A stretch of DNA of 64,000 bases from positions 7,502,001-7,566,000 of the forward strand of contig OZ316899.1 in NCBI GenBank assembly GCA_973895155.1, written 5' to 3'. The notes under the pieces were generated by a model. It searched no databases. It was not told where the DNA came from and saw only the letters and a list, made by a program, of their open reading frames with translations. Within the stretch, counting starts at the first letter, position 1, and the number at the start of each line of letters is the position of its first letter. Below, piece by piece: positions 33,821 to 43,316 of the stretch. Origin of the DNA: Marsupella aquatica. Its lineage: Eukaryota; Marchantiophyta. A program made the position numbers and the translations under genes.

Positions 33821-35713
33821 TCAAATCTGTGTCCTAGATAAAACACCTTGAATAATCACATCCGGATAAGAAGGAATAATAGGTAGGAACGCTAAACACC
33901 TAAGCGACTTGAACCCTTGGGAAGCCGGTAGCATACATTGTTTTGTAATCAACTGCTCCCTTAGCTTAACAAGCTTCTTCTCATATTTAATTGGAATAGC
34001 AAACCCACCAGGACAAACCCAAACATAGTATGGATAGGGCCATGGAATTTCCGGCACAAGGGGCGGAAATGGAGCTTGAGCTCGTCGAAGCATATACACC
34101 CAACACCAAATTTCGAACTCCGAAAACTTATGTCGTCTGTCCTTATCAATGGGAGGAACCGCCTTCCCAGGTTCATATGTGCGAATCAAACTACGAATCC
34201 TCGGATGGGATGTCATTGGCAAAATCTGCTGCTGCTGCAAAATGCTCTCCATCTCCAGATGTCGAAAAGCTACTCGAAAATGTTTCTTCTCCCACCTGTG
34301 AATTGAAGCCAAATTAGGGATAGGATTTCGGGGTGGCAAATCCACTGTATGCCGAAGTCGAGGAGGTACTCTGATAATGCGAGGGTCTTCGTCTTCTTCT
34401 CCATCACTTGGTGCTCCTATCCAACGGAAAATTACATCTGGCATAGCGGAAGGAATCACTGACTCCTTAACTGGTCGAATTGGCAATGTAACAGGAGACG
34501 AAGGAGCAGAAGGTTCGGGCTCCAGTGGTTCAAATTCTTCTCTTGCAATAGTAGCTGGTTGATCTGCAATGGGATGCATTGGTACTAAAACAGGAAGTTC
34601 TTCTTTAAAATTATCGCTAGGTAAAGAGACTTCCTGGTTAGTTCGATCTGTCAAAAGTACAGGAAGGGGTAGCTCGTCTGTTCCGACAGGTGCTTCTCCC
34701 TGTTCAAAATCCTGGGAAGATGCTTCAGGAAAGATCTGTCGACTGATAGCATGGCGCAACCGTTTCCAAGATTTTCGAGTATACGTCACTGAAAACTCCT
34801 CCCGAATGTTTTTATCCTCGTTTGTAGCCAATGAAACTGGTGCTGAGCTGGTTGTCGAAGCGGGTGTCTCGGGTACCAATATGGGTACAGATATACCCAT
34901 ATTACCAGATACCTGATTGCGACTCGGAAAACCAGCAGAGCCTCCTTCAATCAACTCATCTTCAGGAGAAACCCATTTTACAGGCGGAAATGAAGGAGCT
35001 CCTATCGCGGCTATTGCCTCATCTAATTCCTTAGTTATATCCAAAGGAATCGATATGAGTGAACCAGGTGTAGACCAGGCAGGGTATCTTGCGACAGATT
35101 GGGGAGAAGTCACTGGTTCACCTACTTCGTCTATATCCACAATTGCATCCTCCGAATCAACTTTAACCAGCTTCACAATTTCTGAGCTTAATATTTCTGA
35201 CTCCTGGACCAGAGGGATTTCACCTATATTTGGGCTAGAACTAAGAGAGTCGGACGAATCATACTCCTGTAAAGCCTGCAAAGCATCACTATTTGCCTCT
35301 ATGGGAACCAAAACAGGGGTAGAAGTAAATCCATCATACTCGTCCTCAGCAGTAGAATGTTGAAGAGGTTCCCCTGAAAAACCTTCTTCATCCACCCTCA
35401 CCTCATCTTCAACATTCATCCGAGAAGCAGAATTATCCTGATCAACATCATAAATAGGCTCGGCAGCACAAGGTGAACACGAGAGTCGAGGTGACATAGA
35501 ATGCTCCAACCCTGTTGGCATTGCTGAAGGAACATCTTCGGCAACTTGAGCCTCTCTTGGTTGGTGAAGAATCGGATCGTCACTCCCTTCAGCTGATGCT
35601 CTTGTCTCTTTCAATTTCCGAACTTCACCCACCAGTTCAGGTTCCTCACAGTCGAGTATTGCACATAGCTCTACCACTGTGGAATTGGCTCGGACTTCTC
35701 GTACTTCAGGCAT
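33821..35713 (-). CDS. Element D large ORF (630 codons), gag-like candidate
   Basis: Intact from ATG at 35713; the frame is open further upstream to about 35790. About 450 residues are acidic and Ser/Pro/Glu-rich with repeated LPVLVPM-type stretches. The C-terminal 170 residues look folded and basic (HRWEKKHFRVAFRHLEME, FEIWCWVYMLRRAQAPFPP, PYYVWVCPGGFAIPIKYEKK). I see no zinc knuckle, no RT motif and no membrane segment. Its place after the PBS and before a protease-like frame suggests a gag-type protein, but I do not recognise the family. Confidence 0.5.
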   Translation of the reverse strand: MPEVREVRANSTVVELCAILDCEEPELVGEVRKLKETRASAEGSDDPILHQPREAQVAEDVPSAMPTGLEHSMSPRLSCSPCAAEPIYDVDQDNSASRMNVEDEVRVDEEGFSGEPLQHSTAEDEYDGFTSTPVLVPIEANSDALQALQEYDSSDSLSSSPNIGEIPLVQESEILSSEIVKLVKVDSEDAIVDIDEVGEPVTSPQSVARYPAWSTPGSLISIPLDITKELDEAIAAIGAPSFPPVKWVSPEDELIEGGSAGFPSRNQVSGNMGISVPILVPETPASTTSSAPVSLATNEDKNIREEFSVTYTRKSWKRLRHAISRQIFPEASSQDFEQGEAPVGTDELPLPVLLTDRTNQEVSLPSDNFKEELPVLVPMHPIADQPATIAREEFEPLEPEPSAPSSPVTLPIRPVKESVIPSAMPDVIFRWIGAPSDGEEDEDPRIIRVPPRLRHTVDLPPRNPIPNLASIHRWEKKHFRVAFRHLEMESILQQQQILPMTSHPRIRSLIRTYEPGKAVPPIDKDRRHKFSEFEIWCWVYMLRRAQAPFPPLVPEIPWPYPYYVWVCPGGFAIPIKYEKKLVKLREQLITKQCMLPASQGFKSLRCLAFLPIIPSYPDVIIQGVLSRTQI

Positions 35714-36970
35714 ATAATTTGCTTCACCGGTAGATGCTCTCTGATTGTTGCGATAAAATCTTTTTCCAAGACAAGCAGACAGTCATACTTATGGTAAATG
35801 TGAGCTAAATAAGGGGCCAAGTAGGTACACCTTATTTTCCCCGTTTTCAGCCTGCTACAAATTTTTTTGACCTGAGTATGAATTACTCGGTGCAAAACCT
35901 TCGTCCAATTGATAGACTGCGTCTGTTCTACATCCCTTGCATGATTCCTCCCCCTTGCTATCCCGTAGCTAATACTTCCCTTCAGTGACCAGCCGAGATT
36001 CTAAAACCTCGTTTTCTCTGGTGCGTCCTTCAGGTTGAGACGCGGAAAGGCACACCAGAAGCGTCGCGCACGTTGGTTCGTCACAGATTCCACCGGACGC
36101 TGCTCACAGCGTCCACTGGGATCGGACGCTACTCGAAGCGTCCTGACTTGCGGAATCTTCTGGGACGAATCGCATTGGACGCTCTTCGCGGCGTCCTTCC
36201 TTATCTCCTTTACGGTGGCGATTACTGGAACCGGGCGTTCCCCATAATCTCCGACTTCCTTCACCCTGAAATTTCTTTACCACATGGTACGCTACACTAG
36301 GCCATCCTACTAATCAGACGTCTAACTCCTTCCTAATCTTCTACGCAATTCCTGGTGCATGATTCTTTCCGCTAACTCCCGAATGGAAATGACTAAATAT
36401 CACTCCTGTGTGATCCTACCATTCAGCCTTAATATTACTAAATGCAAACTTTCATCTTCCCACCAGGTGATAGTTAACCAATGTATGCCATTCCTCCCTC
36501 TCAGGCTCAGAACCCAAGAATTAACATAACGATTCCTCAAATTCCTAATTCTTAATGTTCCCAAAGATCGGATAGGTGGCATCGGTCACACGAACCAGGA
36601 TGGTTGGACAATTTTACAAATCATACGTCCCGAGCAACGTTAGAATAACTTCACTTGTCACTCAAAGTGTCTTTGGTGTCTTCGACTATCTCCAAAGCAA
36701 CTTGACGAGCAACAGCTCCTCTCTGTGAGGCCTTTTCTGGTGGGAGGGCGGTTTCTTCTCTTAAGTTTGGCACCACAAATTTTTCCAATACTCTTAAGAG
36801 AGCTTCCGGGGCGCTTTGGATAGAGTACGGCATCACCTCGAAATGGAAGCTCTTCATCTTTTTAACTGGAGTGATGACGCATCTTCACAATTATAGTAGA
36901 ACGTGAATTCCTCTCCCGTCTAGCTCCTTCTGGCATACACTGCCTGTACGTCAATTCAATCTTAAATTCG
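35714..36970 (-). other. Element D 5' leader region
   Basis: Between the PBS and the 630-codon frame. It holds only short frames (36651-36857, 36001-36264, 35671-35895) that I cannot assign. The frame at 36651-36857 begins MKSFHFEVMPYSIQSAPEAL, recalling leader-proximal gag starts. At 36010-36196 there are three or four GACGCT...AGCGTC hairpins like those in the LTRs. Confidence 0.5.
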
Positions 36971-36989
36971 TTCCCCGGCAGCGGCGCCA
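36971..36989 (-). promoter_or_regulatory. Primer-binding site, element D (tRNA-Asp type)
   Basis: On the - strand TGGCGCCGCTGCCGGGGAA starts six bases after the LTR. It differs by one base from TGGCGCCGTTGCCGGGGA, the widely used gypsy PBS complementary to tRNA-Asp(GUC). Confidence 0.85.
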
Positions 36990-36995
36990 AAAAGA

Positions 36996-38383
36996 TGTCG
37001 TATAGTGCTAAGTATCAAAAGTGACTCTCCTCACCTAAAACCAGGGTTTCGATCCCTTTAAGAACAGATTTCAGAATGAATTGTATAACTTTTATCACTC
37101 CGAGTGATTTAGAGTCTTGAGCTCTATGTTGACTTCACTTCTCAATAAAAAAAATCGAATAAACAAACAACAAAGTAACTGAACTTCTGATTTATGAATT
37201 AGAGAAGAAATGAGTAAGGATTTAGAGACTACAAGCTACTGCCACTCCTTCAGAAAGGATTTGGGCTCAGTATAGACATGAAATCTATCTCATAATTCAT
37301 CCATCTCACTCTTCAAAACACAAAGGTTAATGATAATGGAATTCTCAATCTGATGAAGCAGAAGCTTTCTGATTGCAAATGAATGATATGATTTAAAATG
37401 CCGTCAACATGGTTTGACATCAGCGATACGCAATTCAGTCAAACTCTAAACCATATTCCAGAATCAAAGCAACAGTACTAACTACTCTGAGAATCAGAAT
37501 TTACTTCTCATTTATCATTAACTATTCTTGAATTGGCTAGCGAATCCCGACTCTGCAAGCAAGCCTAGCAGTGAATTCAATACGAGTTTCAGAAATCTGC
37601 AACTGAATTCAATCACCACAGGAATCTCTTGAATTCAATCTTAACTTCAATCAATATAGCTTTACTTCCATACAAAACACTCACAGCATGCCTTGTTACA
37701 ATGGAAGGAGGAGAAAACTATTCAGAAGACTCAATTCTGAATACAGTATTAACTCTATTTCTCTCTACTTCAAATGAGCATTCTACTCTGTCTTATAAGT
37801 GCTGGAATCCTAAAATGGAGGAGGTAAGAACAGTCGTGCCTTTCCAAGCTTAAAACTAAACAAGGGAGAAGCACAGCATAAGTACTTCAACAAGGGTGGT
37901 AGAATACTACTTTACTAGTAATCTACTTCAAAAACTAAGTGTTGAGCGGACGCTGCTAGAAGCGTCGGGAGAATCTGGACGCTGCTAGAAGCGTCTTAAG
38001 TAAAACCAACGGACGCTGCTCACACTGCTCACAGCGTCAATACTAGGGTGGACGCTGCTCACAGCGTCGTGTGTTGAAGCTGACGCTTTCCACAGCGTCG
38101 GTCGAAATCCTCATAGAGTCTTGGTGGCGGTCGGGCACTGCCAAAAGCGTCATGAGGAGGTTGGACGCTTCCGCAGCGTCTTGAGTAAAAGAAACGGGCG
38201 CTGGTCACAGCGTCGGGCAAAGTACACTAGGAATCGTCAGGAAAGCCGGAGATGTCAAATATTTCTATAAGTGTCCAGAACAAGTAAATGTTGGCCGGAA
38301 GGTGTCTAAAGTGTAAGTAAATCTTGTGATATGCTAAAAATAAACAAGTTTCCAGAAAAAATTGCAGGGACACCCATACCACA
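36996..38383 (-). repeat. Element D 5' LTR (1388 bp)
   Basis: Same length and, by eye, same sequence as 31867-33254. It contains the tRNA-Asp-like edge (36997-37056) and hairpin array (37949-38214). The sense-strand end of this LTR abuts the PBS. Confidence 0.95.
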
Positions 38384-38388
38384 CCTAC

Positions 38389-39760
38389 ACAGGACTTTAA
38401 GGACCACCTCATTCACTCAGGCCAGATGATACCTGCTGAAATACATGACTCATCAGCGGTCCAAAATAAAAAGGCCCAGAAAATTGCTAATGGTGAACAA
38501 TCAGCAGATTCACCATTGAATTATACTGACTTACTCACTGAGGTAAATCCTGTTCACCACAGAATCAATAAAGCCAAGAAACCAGAGAAAGCATTTGCTG
38601 TACAGGTTCTTAGGTCACTCTATGGTTTAAAGCAGAGTGGCCGCATCTGGTATAAGCGTTTCCGTGCTGAGATGCTTGCACTTGGTTTCGTGAATGAGGA
38701 CATTGCTCCTTGCCTTTTTATCAAAAGAGATGGCATTGAGTTTATAATTATAGCAATATATGTCGACGACATTAACCTAATGGGTACTAAACTCATTATG
38801 GATCAAACCATTACCACACTTAAGAGCATATTCGAAATGAAGGATATTGGTCAACCTCTATTTTGTATTGGCATTCAATTCGAACATTTATCCAACGGTA
38901 TTCTTATTCATCAATCTACATATACCAGAAAACTATTAAAACAATTCAACATGGACAAAAGCTATCCAGTCACGACACCTATGGAAATTCGATCTTCAGA
39001 CACATCCAGAGATCTGTATAAGCGCAGGACCAAACACGAACCAATCTTGGGCCCAGAGAAACCTTACCTCTCTGCTATAGGAGCCTTGATGTACCTGGCG
39101 AATCAAACTCGCCCATACATCTCTTTCGCTGTTCACTTGCTTGCCCGCCACAGCTCCCAACCAACTATTAGACATTGGAATGGCATTAAGAGGATACTGC
39201 GCTACCTTCAAGGTACAATCGACACTAGCCTCTATTACCCTAAAGATGTGCCTAACGAATTGATTGGTTATGCAGATGCAGGTTACCTTACAGACCCCGA
39301 TGATGCGAAATCCCAGACGGGATATGTATTTCTACAAGGACATACAGCCATATCCTGGAAAAGTACCAAGCAGACTTTGACGACCACATCCTCCAACCAC
39401 GCGGAAATCATAGCACTATACGAAGCCAGCCGAGAATGCCTGTGGCTTCGACAGCTTATCAATCACATCCAGTTGTCTACAGGCCATGCAATTCTTACCA
39501 AGCCTACTATCATCTACGAGGATAACAAGCCTTGTGTTGATCAGATCGTTAAGGGCTTTATCAAGGGCGACCAAATCAAACATATTTCCCCCAAATTTTT
39601 CCACACGCATGAACAGCACGGGGACCAAATCAATGTTCAATGGATACCTTCTAAAGATAATCGCGCTGACCTTTTTACGAAGCCCTTACCTCGCATTCTC
39701 CACGAAGTGCATTCGACTGGAATAGGCCTCCGTAGATTATCGGACTTCACTGAAATCTGA
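38389..39760 (+). CDS. Copia C RT C-terminal half and RNase H
   Basis: Open from 38426 to 39760 (444 codons). About 60 residues of RT insertion precede QVLRSLYGLKQSGRIWYKRF, the catalytic IAIYVDDINLMG (about 38755), the MKDIGQPLFCIGIQF and LLKQFNMDKSYPVTTPM blocks, and LGPEKPYLSAIGALMYLANQTRP. RNase H follows with GYADAGYLTDPDDAKSQTGY, SSNHAEIIALYEASRE and IYEDNKPCVDQI, and the frame ends after ADLFTKPLPR. Catalytic residues appear intact. The frame is cut from its N-terminal half by element D. Confidence 0.92.
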
Positions 39761-39962
39761 CTTCCCCACCTCTTCCATAAATTTCTTATTCCATTGCGAC
39801 ACGACTGTGTTTCCCCCATGATACCTCCTCTGTTCTATGCATATTCTACTGAACGTATGTTCTCCATACCCGAACATTTCGACACATCCTATCGAACACT
39901 CATTTCGATTCAGCCATACATGATTACACTCCTTTCTTACTATTTTTGACTCATTACATGTA

Positions 39963-40020
39963 AGGTAGTGACACTCTTTTTACCCCAGAAGAAAGCGGGG
40001 GGTTTTTAATGAGGTCATAC
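39963..40020 (+). promoter_or_regulatory. Copia 3' UTR conserved motif, element C
   Basis: GTAGTGACACTCTTTTTACC, hairpin CCCC...GGGG, then GGTTTTTAATGAGGTCATAC. Same arrangement as in F, G and H. Confidence 0.6.
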
Positions 40021-40100
40021 CCCAATGAGTTTTTCCATTATACTCAGAACTAGGCTTAAATTTATTTCCAAAATGGTTACTTTAAGAAACATAAAGTAAC

Positions 40101-40110
40101 CAAGGGGGAG
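40101..40110 (+). promoter_or_regulatory. Polypurine tract, copia C
   Basis: CAAGGGGGAG directly before the 3' LTR. Confidence 0.85.
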
Positions 40111-40299
40111 TGTTAGAATATATTTAACCCTTAGTCCATATGATGATACAAAGAGGTATGCAATACCTAGATATAAAGAGACACAAGACTAGGAGAGGGT
40201 AGTTACAACTACCCCAATGTACAATATAAGATAAGCCACATTGGCTTAAGAGAAATTCAATCATCTTTTGTTGGTGTATGTATATTTCATAGTTTAACA
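40111..40299 (+). repeat. Copia C 3' LTR (189 bp)
   Basis: Same length and sequence as the 5' LTR; followed by the TSD GCTTA at 40300-40304. Confidence 0.95.
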
Positions 40300-40304
40300 G
40301 CTTA

Positions 40305-40985
40305 TTCATTGTTGTTTTGCTGCCACAAACTTTACTCTATACGCCATTTTGTAACAAAGGATGCCCTAAACATGTTGCAAGACAACAACACTCACTCAAA
40401 CACCAATACTAAACTTTTTTCTCAAAGAGATTGAGATAATGCAGTACATCCTTGTTTAAGCACCAACAATTAATACTACAGAGCACCAGATAAAGTAAAT
40501 CAAAAATATCTCTCAATCCATCCAAGCTTAATTTGAAGTTTATGCCTTGTGTTTCACCGTTATCATTGTTGAAGCATCACGTTCTAAGTAACGAGGAACA
40601 TTTAAAAAGTACAATCCAATAGGAAGAATAATGTAAAGCGTGTTTGTTGGGAATAAATCTAGACTGAACGAGACAACATCAACACATGTGAACAACAACC
40701 ATACCCTCCAACACTGAAGGTACGTGGTTCACCCCTTCTGGGCTATGTCCATGCGTGAGAGAAATCCATTTATAGACCCGCTCCATGGCCAACATGCTAG
40801 AGCTCCTCCTCTCACCTCCTCACTCTCTCTCCTTTGGTATGCCCTCGTCTATGGTCTATGGGAACGTGCAACTCAAACAAGTGATATCCTAGTCTACTAA
40901 AGCCTAGCTAGCTAGTACTATGGAAGTAAATAGGTTGTACTAAATGCATAACCTAACAGTGTTTTACTCTTATTATTATTATTGT
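40305..40985. other. Unassigned DNA between copia C and copia H
   Basis: No coding frame of note and no motif I recognise. It ends in a short (ATT)n/(GTT)n microsatellite at about 40970-40985. It may be old decayed repeat or true host spacer. Confidence 0.5.
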
Positions 40986-41206
40986 TGTTGAAATATGCCT
41001 TTCTAAAGTAACAAGGTATTATGGTAAGAACATCAACCATAGCTAGAGAGCTCAAATCAATATCCACACACACTCATACTTCATTGATAGATAAATAAGG
41101 AATACAAAGGGTAATAACCTTATAGGTTGTTTGGTAACTGCCTTGTGTGGTGTTAACTATGCTTAGGGTAGCTAACCATTGTAGGGTTAGATTTTCACCC
41201 TTAACA
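40986..41206 (-). repeat. Copia H 3' LTR (about 221 bp)
   Basis: On the - strand TGTTAAGGGTGAAAATCTAA to GGCATATTTCAACA. Next to it is the PPT CCAAGGGGGAG (41207-41217). The second LTR lies outside the window, so the outer boundary is inferred from TG...CA ends. Confidence 0.7.
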
Positions 41207-41295
41207 CTCCCCCTTGGTTGATATATGTAAAGTATCAACCACACTAAAGATAAAAACTAACCTTACTGTAATTGTTAACTTTGTATCCTATTTAG

Positions 41296-41350
41296 GTGTG
41301 GTCTCATCAAAACCTCCCTGCGTTCTTCTAGAGGAAAGAGTGCCACCACC
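41296..41350 (-). promoter_or_regulatory. Copia 3' UTR conserved motif, element H
   Basis: On the - strand GGTGGCACTCTTTCCTCTAG, then AGGGAGGTTTTGATGAGACC. Located just upstream of the PPT as in the other copia elements. Confidence 0.55.
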
Positions 41351-41619
41351 GACATTATATAGGACCATGTTAATAGAATGTTATTCTTTAAGTCATGGCT
41401 AAGTGTATTCAAAGAGTTAATATCTATCGCTTTTTACTTTAACCTAAAGAATATTCGGGTTGTTTCTACAAGCATGGTATCTATTGTGTGGACAGCGTAA
41501 TGTTGATGGTTGAGTTTCGATAGTCGGTGGAGGCGTTGCGGGTTCATGAGCAGGAGCTGATTGGGTTGAAGCTTATCATGTTGGAGCTTATCAATTTGTA
41601 GTGAGCTCCGTTGAATCCC

Positions 41620-42604
41620 AAGAAGTTGATCAATGACAGAGTTGTGGTGGTAGCGGCTTGGTAAAGAGGTCTGCTCTGTTTTCAGCTATAGGGATCCATT
41701 TTATGCCCAATTTTACGTTGATCTTATCTCCTTGTTGCTCCTATGTAAAAAAAGATTTTTGGGGCTGTGTGTTTTATCCTATTGCCCTTTATGAAACCCT
41801 GTGCTATTTGATCCATGCAAGGTCTATTGTCTTCAAAGATTGTTGTGGGCTTTTGTAGGGTTTGTATGCCGCAGCTTTTGTGAATATGATTAATTACTTG
41901 GCGGAGCCACATGCATTTGCGGCAGGCCTCATAGAGTGCTATCACCTTTGAATGATTAGATGAGGTAGTGGTGAGTGTTTGCTTGGTGATTTTCCATGAA
42001 ATCGCTCTGTCCATAAAGAAAGGCATAATAAACCTGTCTGAGATTTTGAATCATCCGGGTCTAAGAGGTAGCCTGCATCCGCATATCTAGTTACTTTGTT
42101 TGTTACTTTCTTGGGGAAGTAGAGATCCATATCCATTGTCCCTTGGAGGTATTGAATCACACGCTTTATTCCATTCCAATGGCGAATGGTTGGCTATGCA
42201 CTGTGGTGAGCAAGTAGATTTATAGCAAATGCTATATCTGGTCGAGTCTGATTTGCCAGGTACATAAGGGCCCCTTTGGCCGAGAGGTATGGTTTCTCTG
42301 GGCCGATTACCTGCTCGTTCTCCATTTGTTTCTTGAACATGTCTTTTGCCGGATATAATGAGCGCAGGTCCATTGGTGTGCTTACTGGCTTTGAATTTTG
42401 CATGTTGAACTGTTTAATAATCTTGGTGTATGTTGCTTGATTTATCAGTATGCCGTCCGGTAGGTAGTCGAATTGCAGTCCCAAACAGAAGTTGGGTGTT
42501 CCAAGATCCTTCATTTTGAAGACTCCTTTTAGCTTGTCTGTTCTCTGTGCCGTTAACATAGGTGTCCCAAATATATTGATGTCGTCTACATATAATGCAA
42601 TAAT
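41620..42604 (-). pseudogene. Copia H RT C-terminal part and RNase H
   Basis: Contains KDLGTPNFCLGLQFDYLPDG, IIKQFNMQNSKPVSTPMDLR and LANQTRPDIAFAINLLAHH. RNase H has RYADAGYLLDPDDSKSQTG, SSNHSKVIALYEACRKC and IFEDNRPCMDQIAQGFIKG. There are frame breaks near 42180 and 42020. The YVDD region sits right at the G insertion point (42560-42604). Confidence 0.85.
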
Positions 42605-42750
42605 TGTTAAACATCACAATAACACCAACTGTTTTACTCATCCAATTCCTTCATATACATAGTTGGTTGCCTAGGTGGTTGGTTGTATAACCGTCACGGG
42701 TTAGGGGTTTAGTCCTAACCTTAGGTAGACTTGTTCTAGGGGTTGCAACA
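42605..42750 (-). repeat. Copia G 3' LTR (146 bp)
   Basis: On the - strand TGTTGCAACCCCTAGAACAA to GTGATGTTTAACA. Differs from the 5' LTR by one extra base and a few substitutions. Confidence 0.92.
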
Positions 42751-43316
42751 CTCCCCCTTGGATACATTGTTATAGAGAAGATGTAGACATTTAAAGTCTA
42801 CCTTGACTATCTATTGGGAAATTGAGTGGTCTTCGAGTTTATTGTATGGTAGGGGTATAATATGGTAAAAAAAAGGTGGGGTGTAACCTCATTAAAACCT
42901 CCCCTCCTTTCTTGTGGGAGGAAAGAGTGTTACCACCCGTCCCTTAGTTGAGTCGGGTTTGTCTAAGTAAGTGTAAATGTATAAAATTGTCTTAACCTAA
43001 AGGTTATTGGAAATTGTTCGGTAGTGTAAGGTGAGTTGTAGTTTGTAGAGTTGTCGTTGCAGTCGATCAGGTTGATGCTATGTTGTAGTGGTTTTGGTTG
43101 TCACGTAGGTGCTGCATCGATCGTCTTTGTGCGTGGTATTGTCTGCTTCTGTGAAGTTGATGTAATCACCATATCGGTGATTCTTGAAGTTTGTGTTGGT
43201 CTTCTGGTGGATTCATTGGTGGTGCGGTGAACTGGATTGTCAATTGGTGATGCTGGTCGATTGGTGATGCTGGTCGTCTTGAGTGTAGTGCCGCAGTTGG
43301 ATAATCGGGGAGCAGT
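42751..43316 (-). other. Copia G 3' untranslated region
   Basis: PPT CAAGGGGGAG at 42751-42760 (reverse strand). The conserved 3' motif is at 42882-42940 (GGTGGTAACACTCTTTCCTC, stem CCTCCC/GGGAGG, GAGGTTTTAATGAGGTTAC). A short tandem duplication with period about 20 bp, unit GACCAGCATCACCAAT on the - strand, lies at 43240-43280. The TSD GCAGT of E is at 43312-43316. No coding frame. Confidence 0.8.

Larger units (their letters stand above)
31867..38383 (-). mobile_element. Element D, recent non-autonomous LTR element
   Basis: Two LTRs of exactly 1388 bp (31867-33254 and 36996-38383) look identical by eye and are flanked by the TSD CCTAC (31862-31866, 38384-38388). The PBS is next to the right LTR on the - strand, so the element reads right to left. 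The 3.7-kb interior has a 630-codon frame and a small retropepsin-like frame but no RT, RNase H or integrase motif. It must have been mobilised by another element. The gypsy-type PBS points to a Ty3/gypsy partner. Confidence 0.93.
28266..40299 (+). mobile_element. Copia element C, complete, split by element D
   Basis: Two 189-bp LTRs (28266-28454 and 40111-40299) look identical by eye and are flanked by the TSD GCTTA (28261-28265, 40300-40304). Gag, protease and integrase lie left of D; the RT palm and RNase H lie right of D. Without D it would be about 5.5 kb. A few stops and indels break the frame despite the identical LTRs. Confidence 0.95.
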
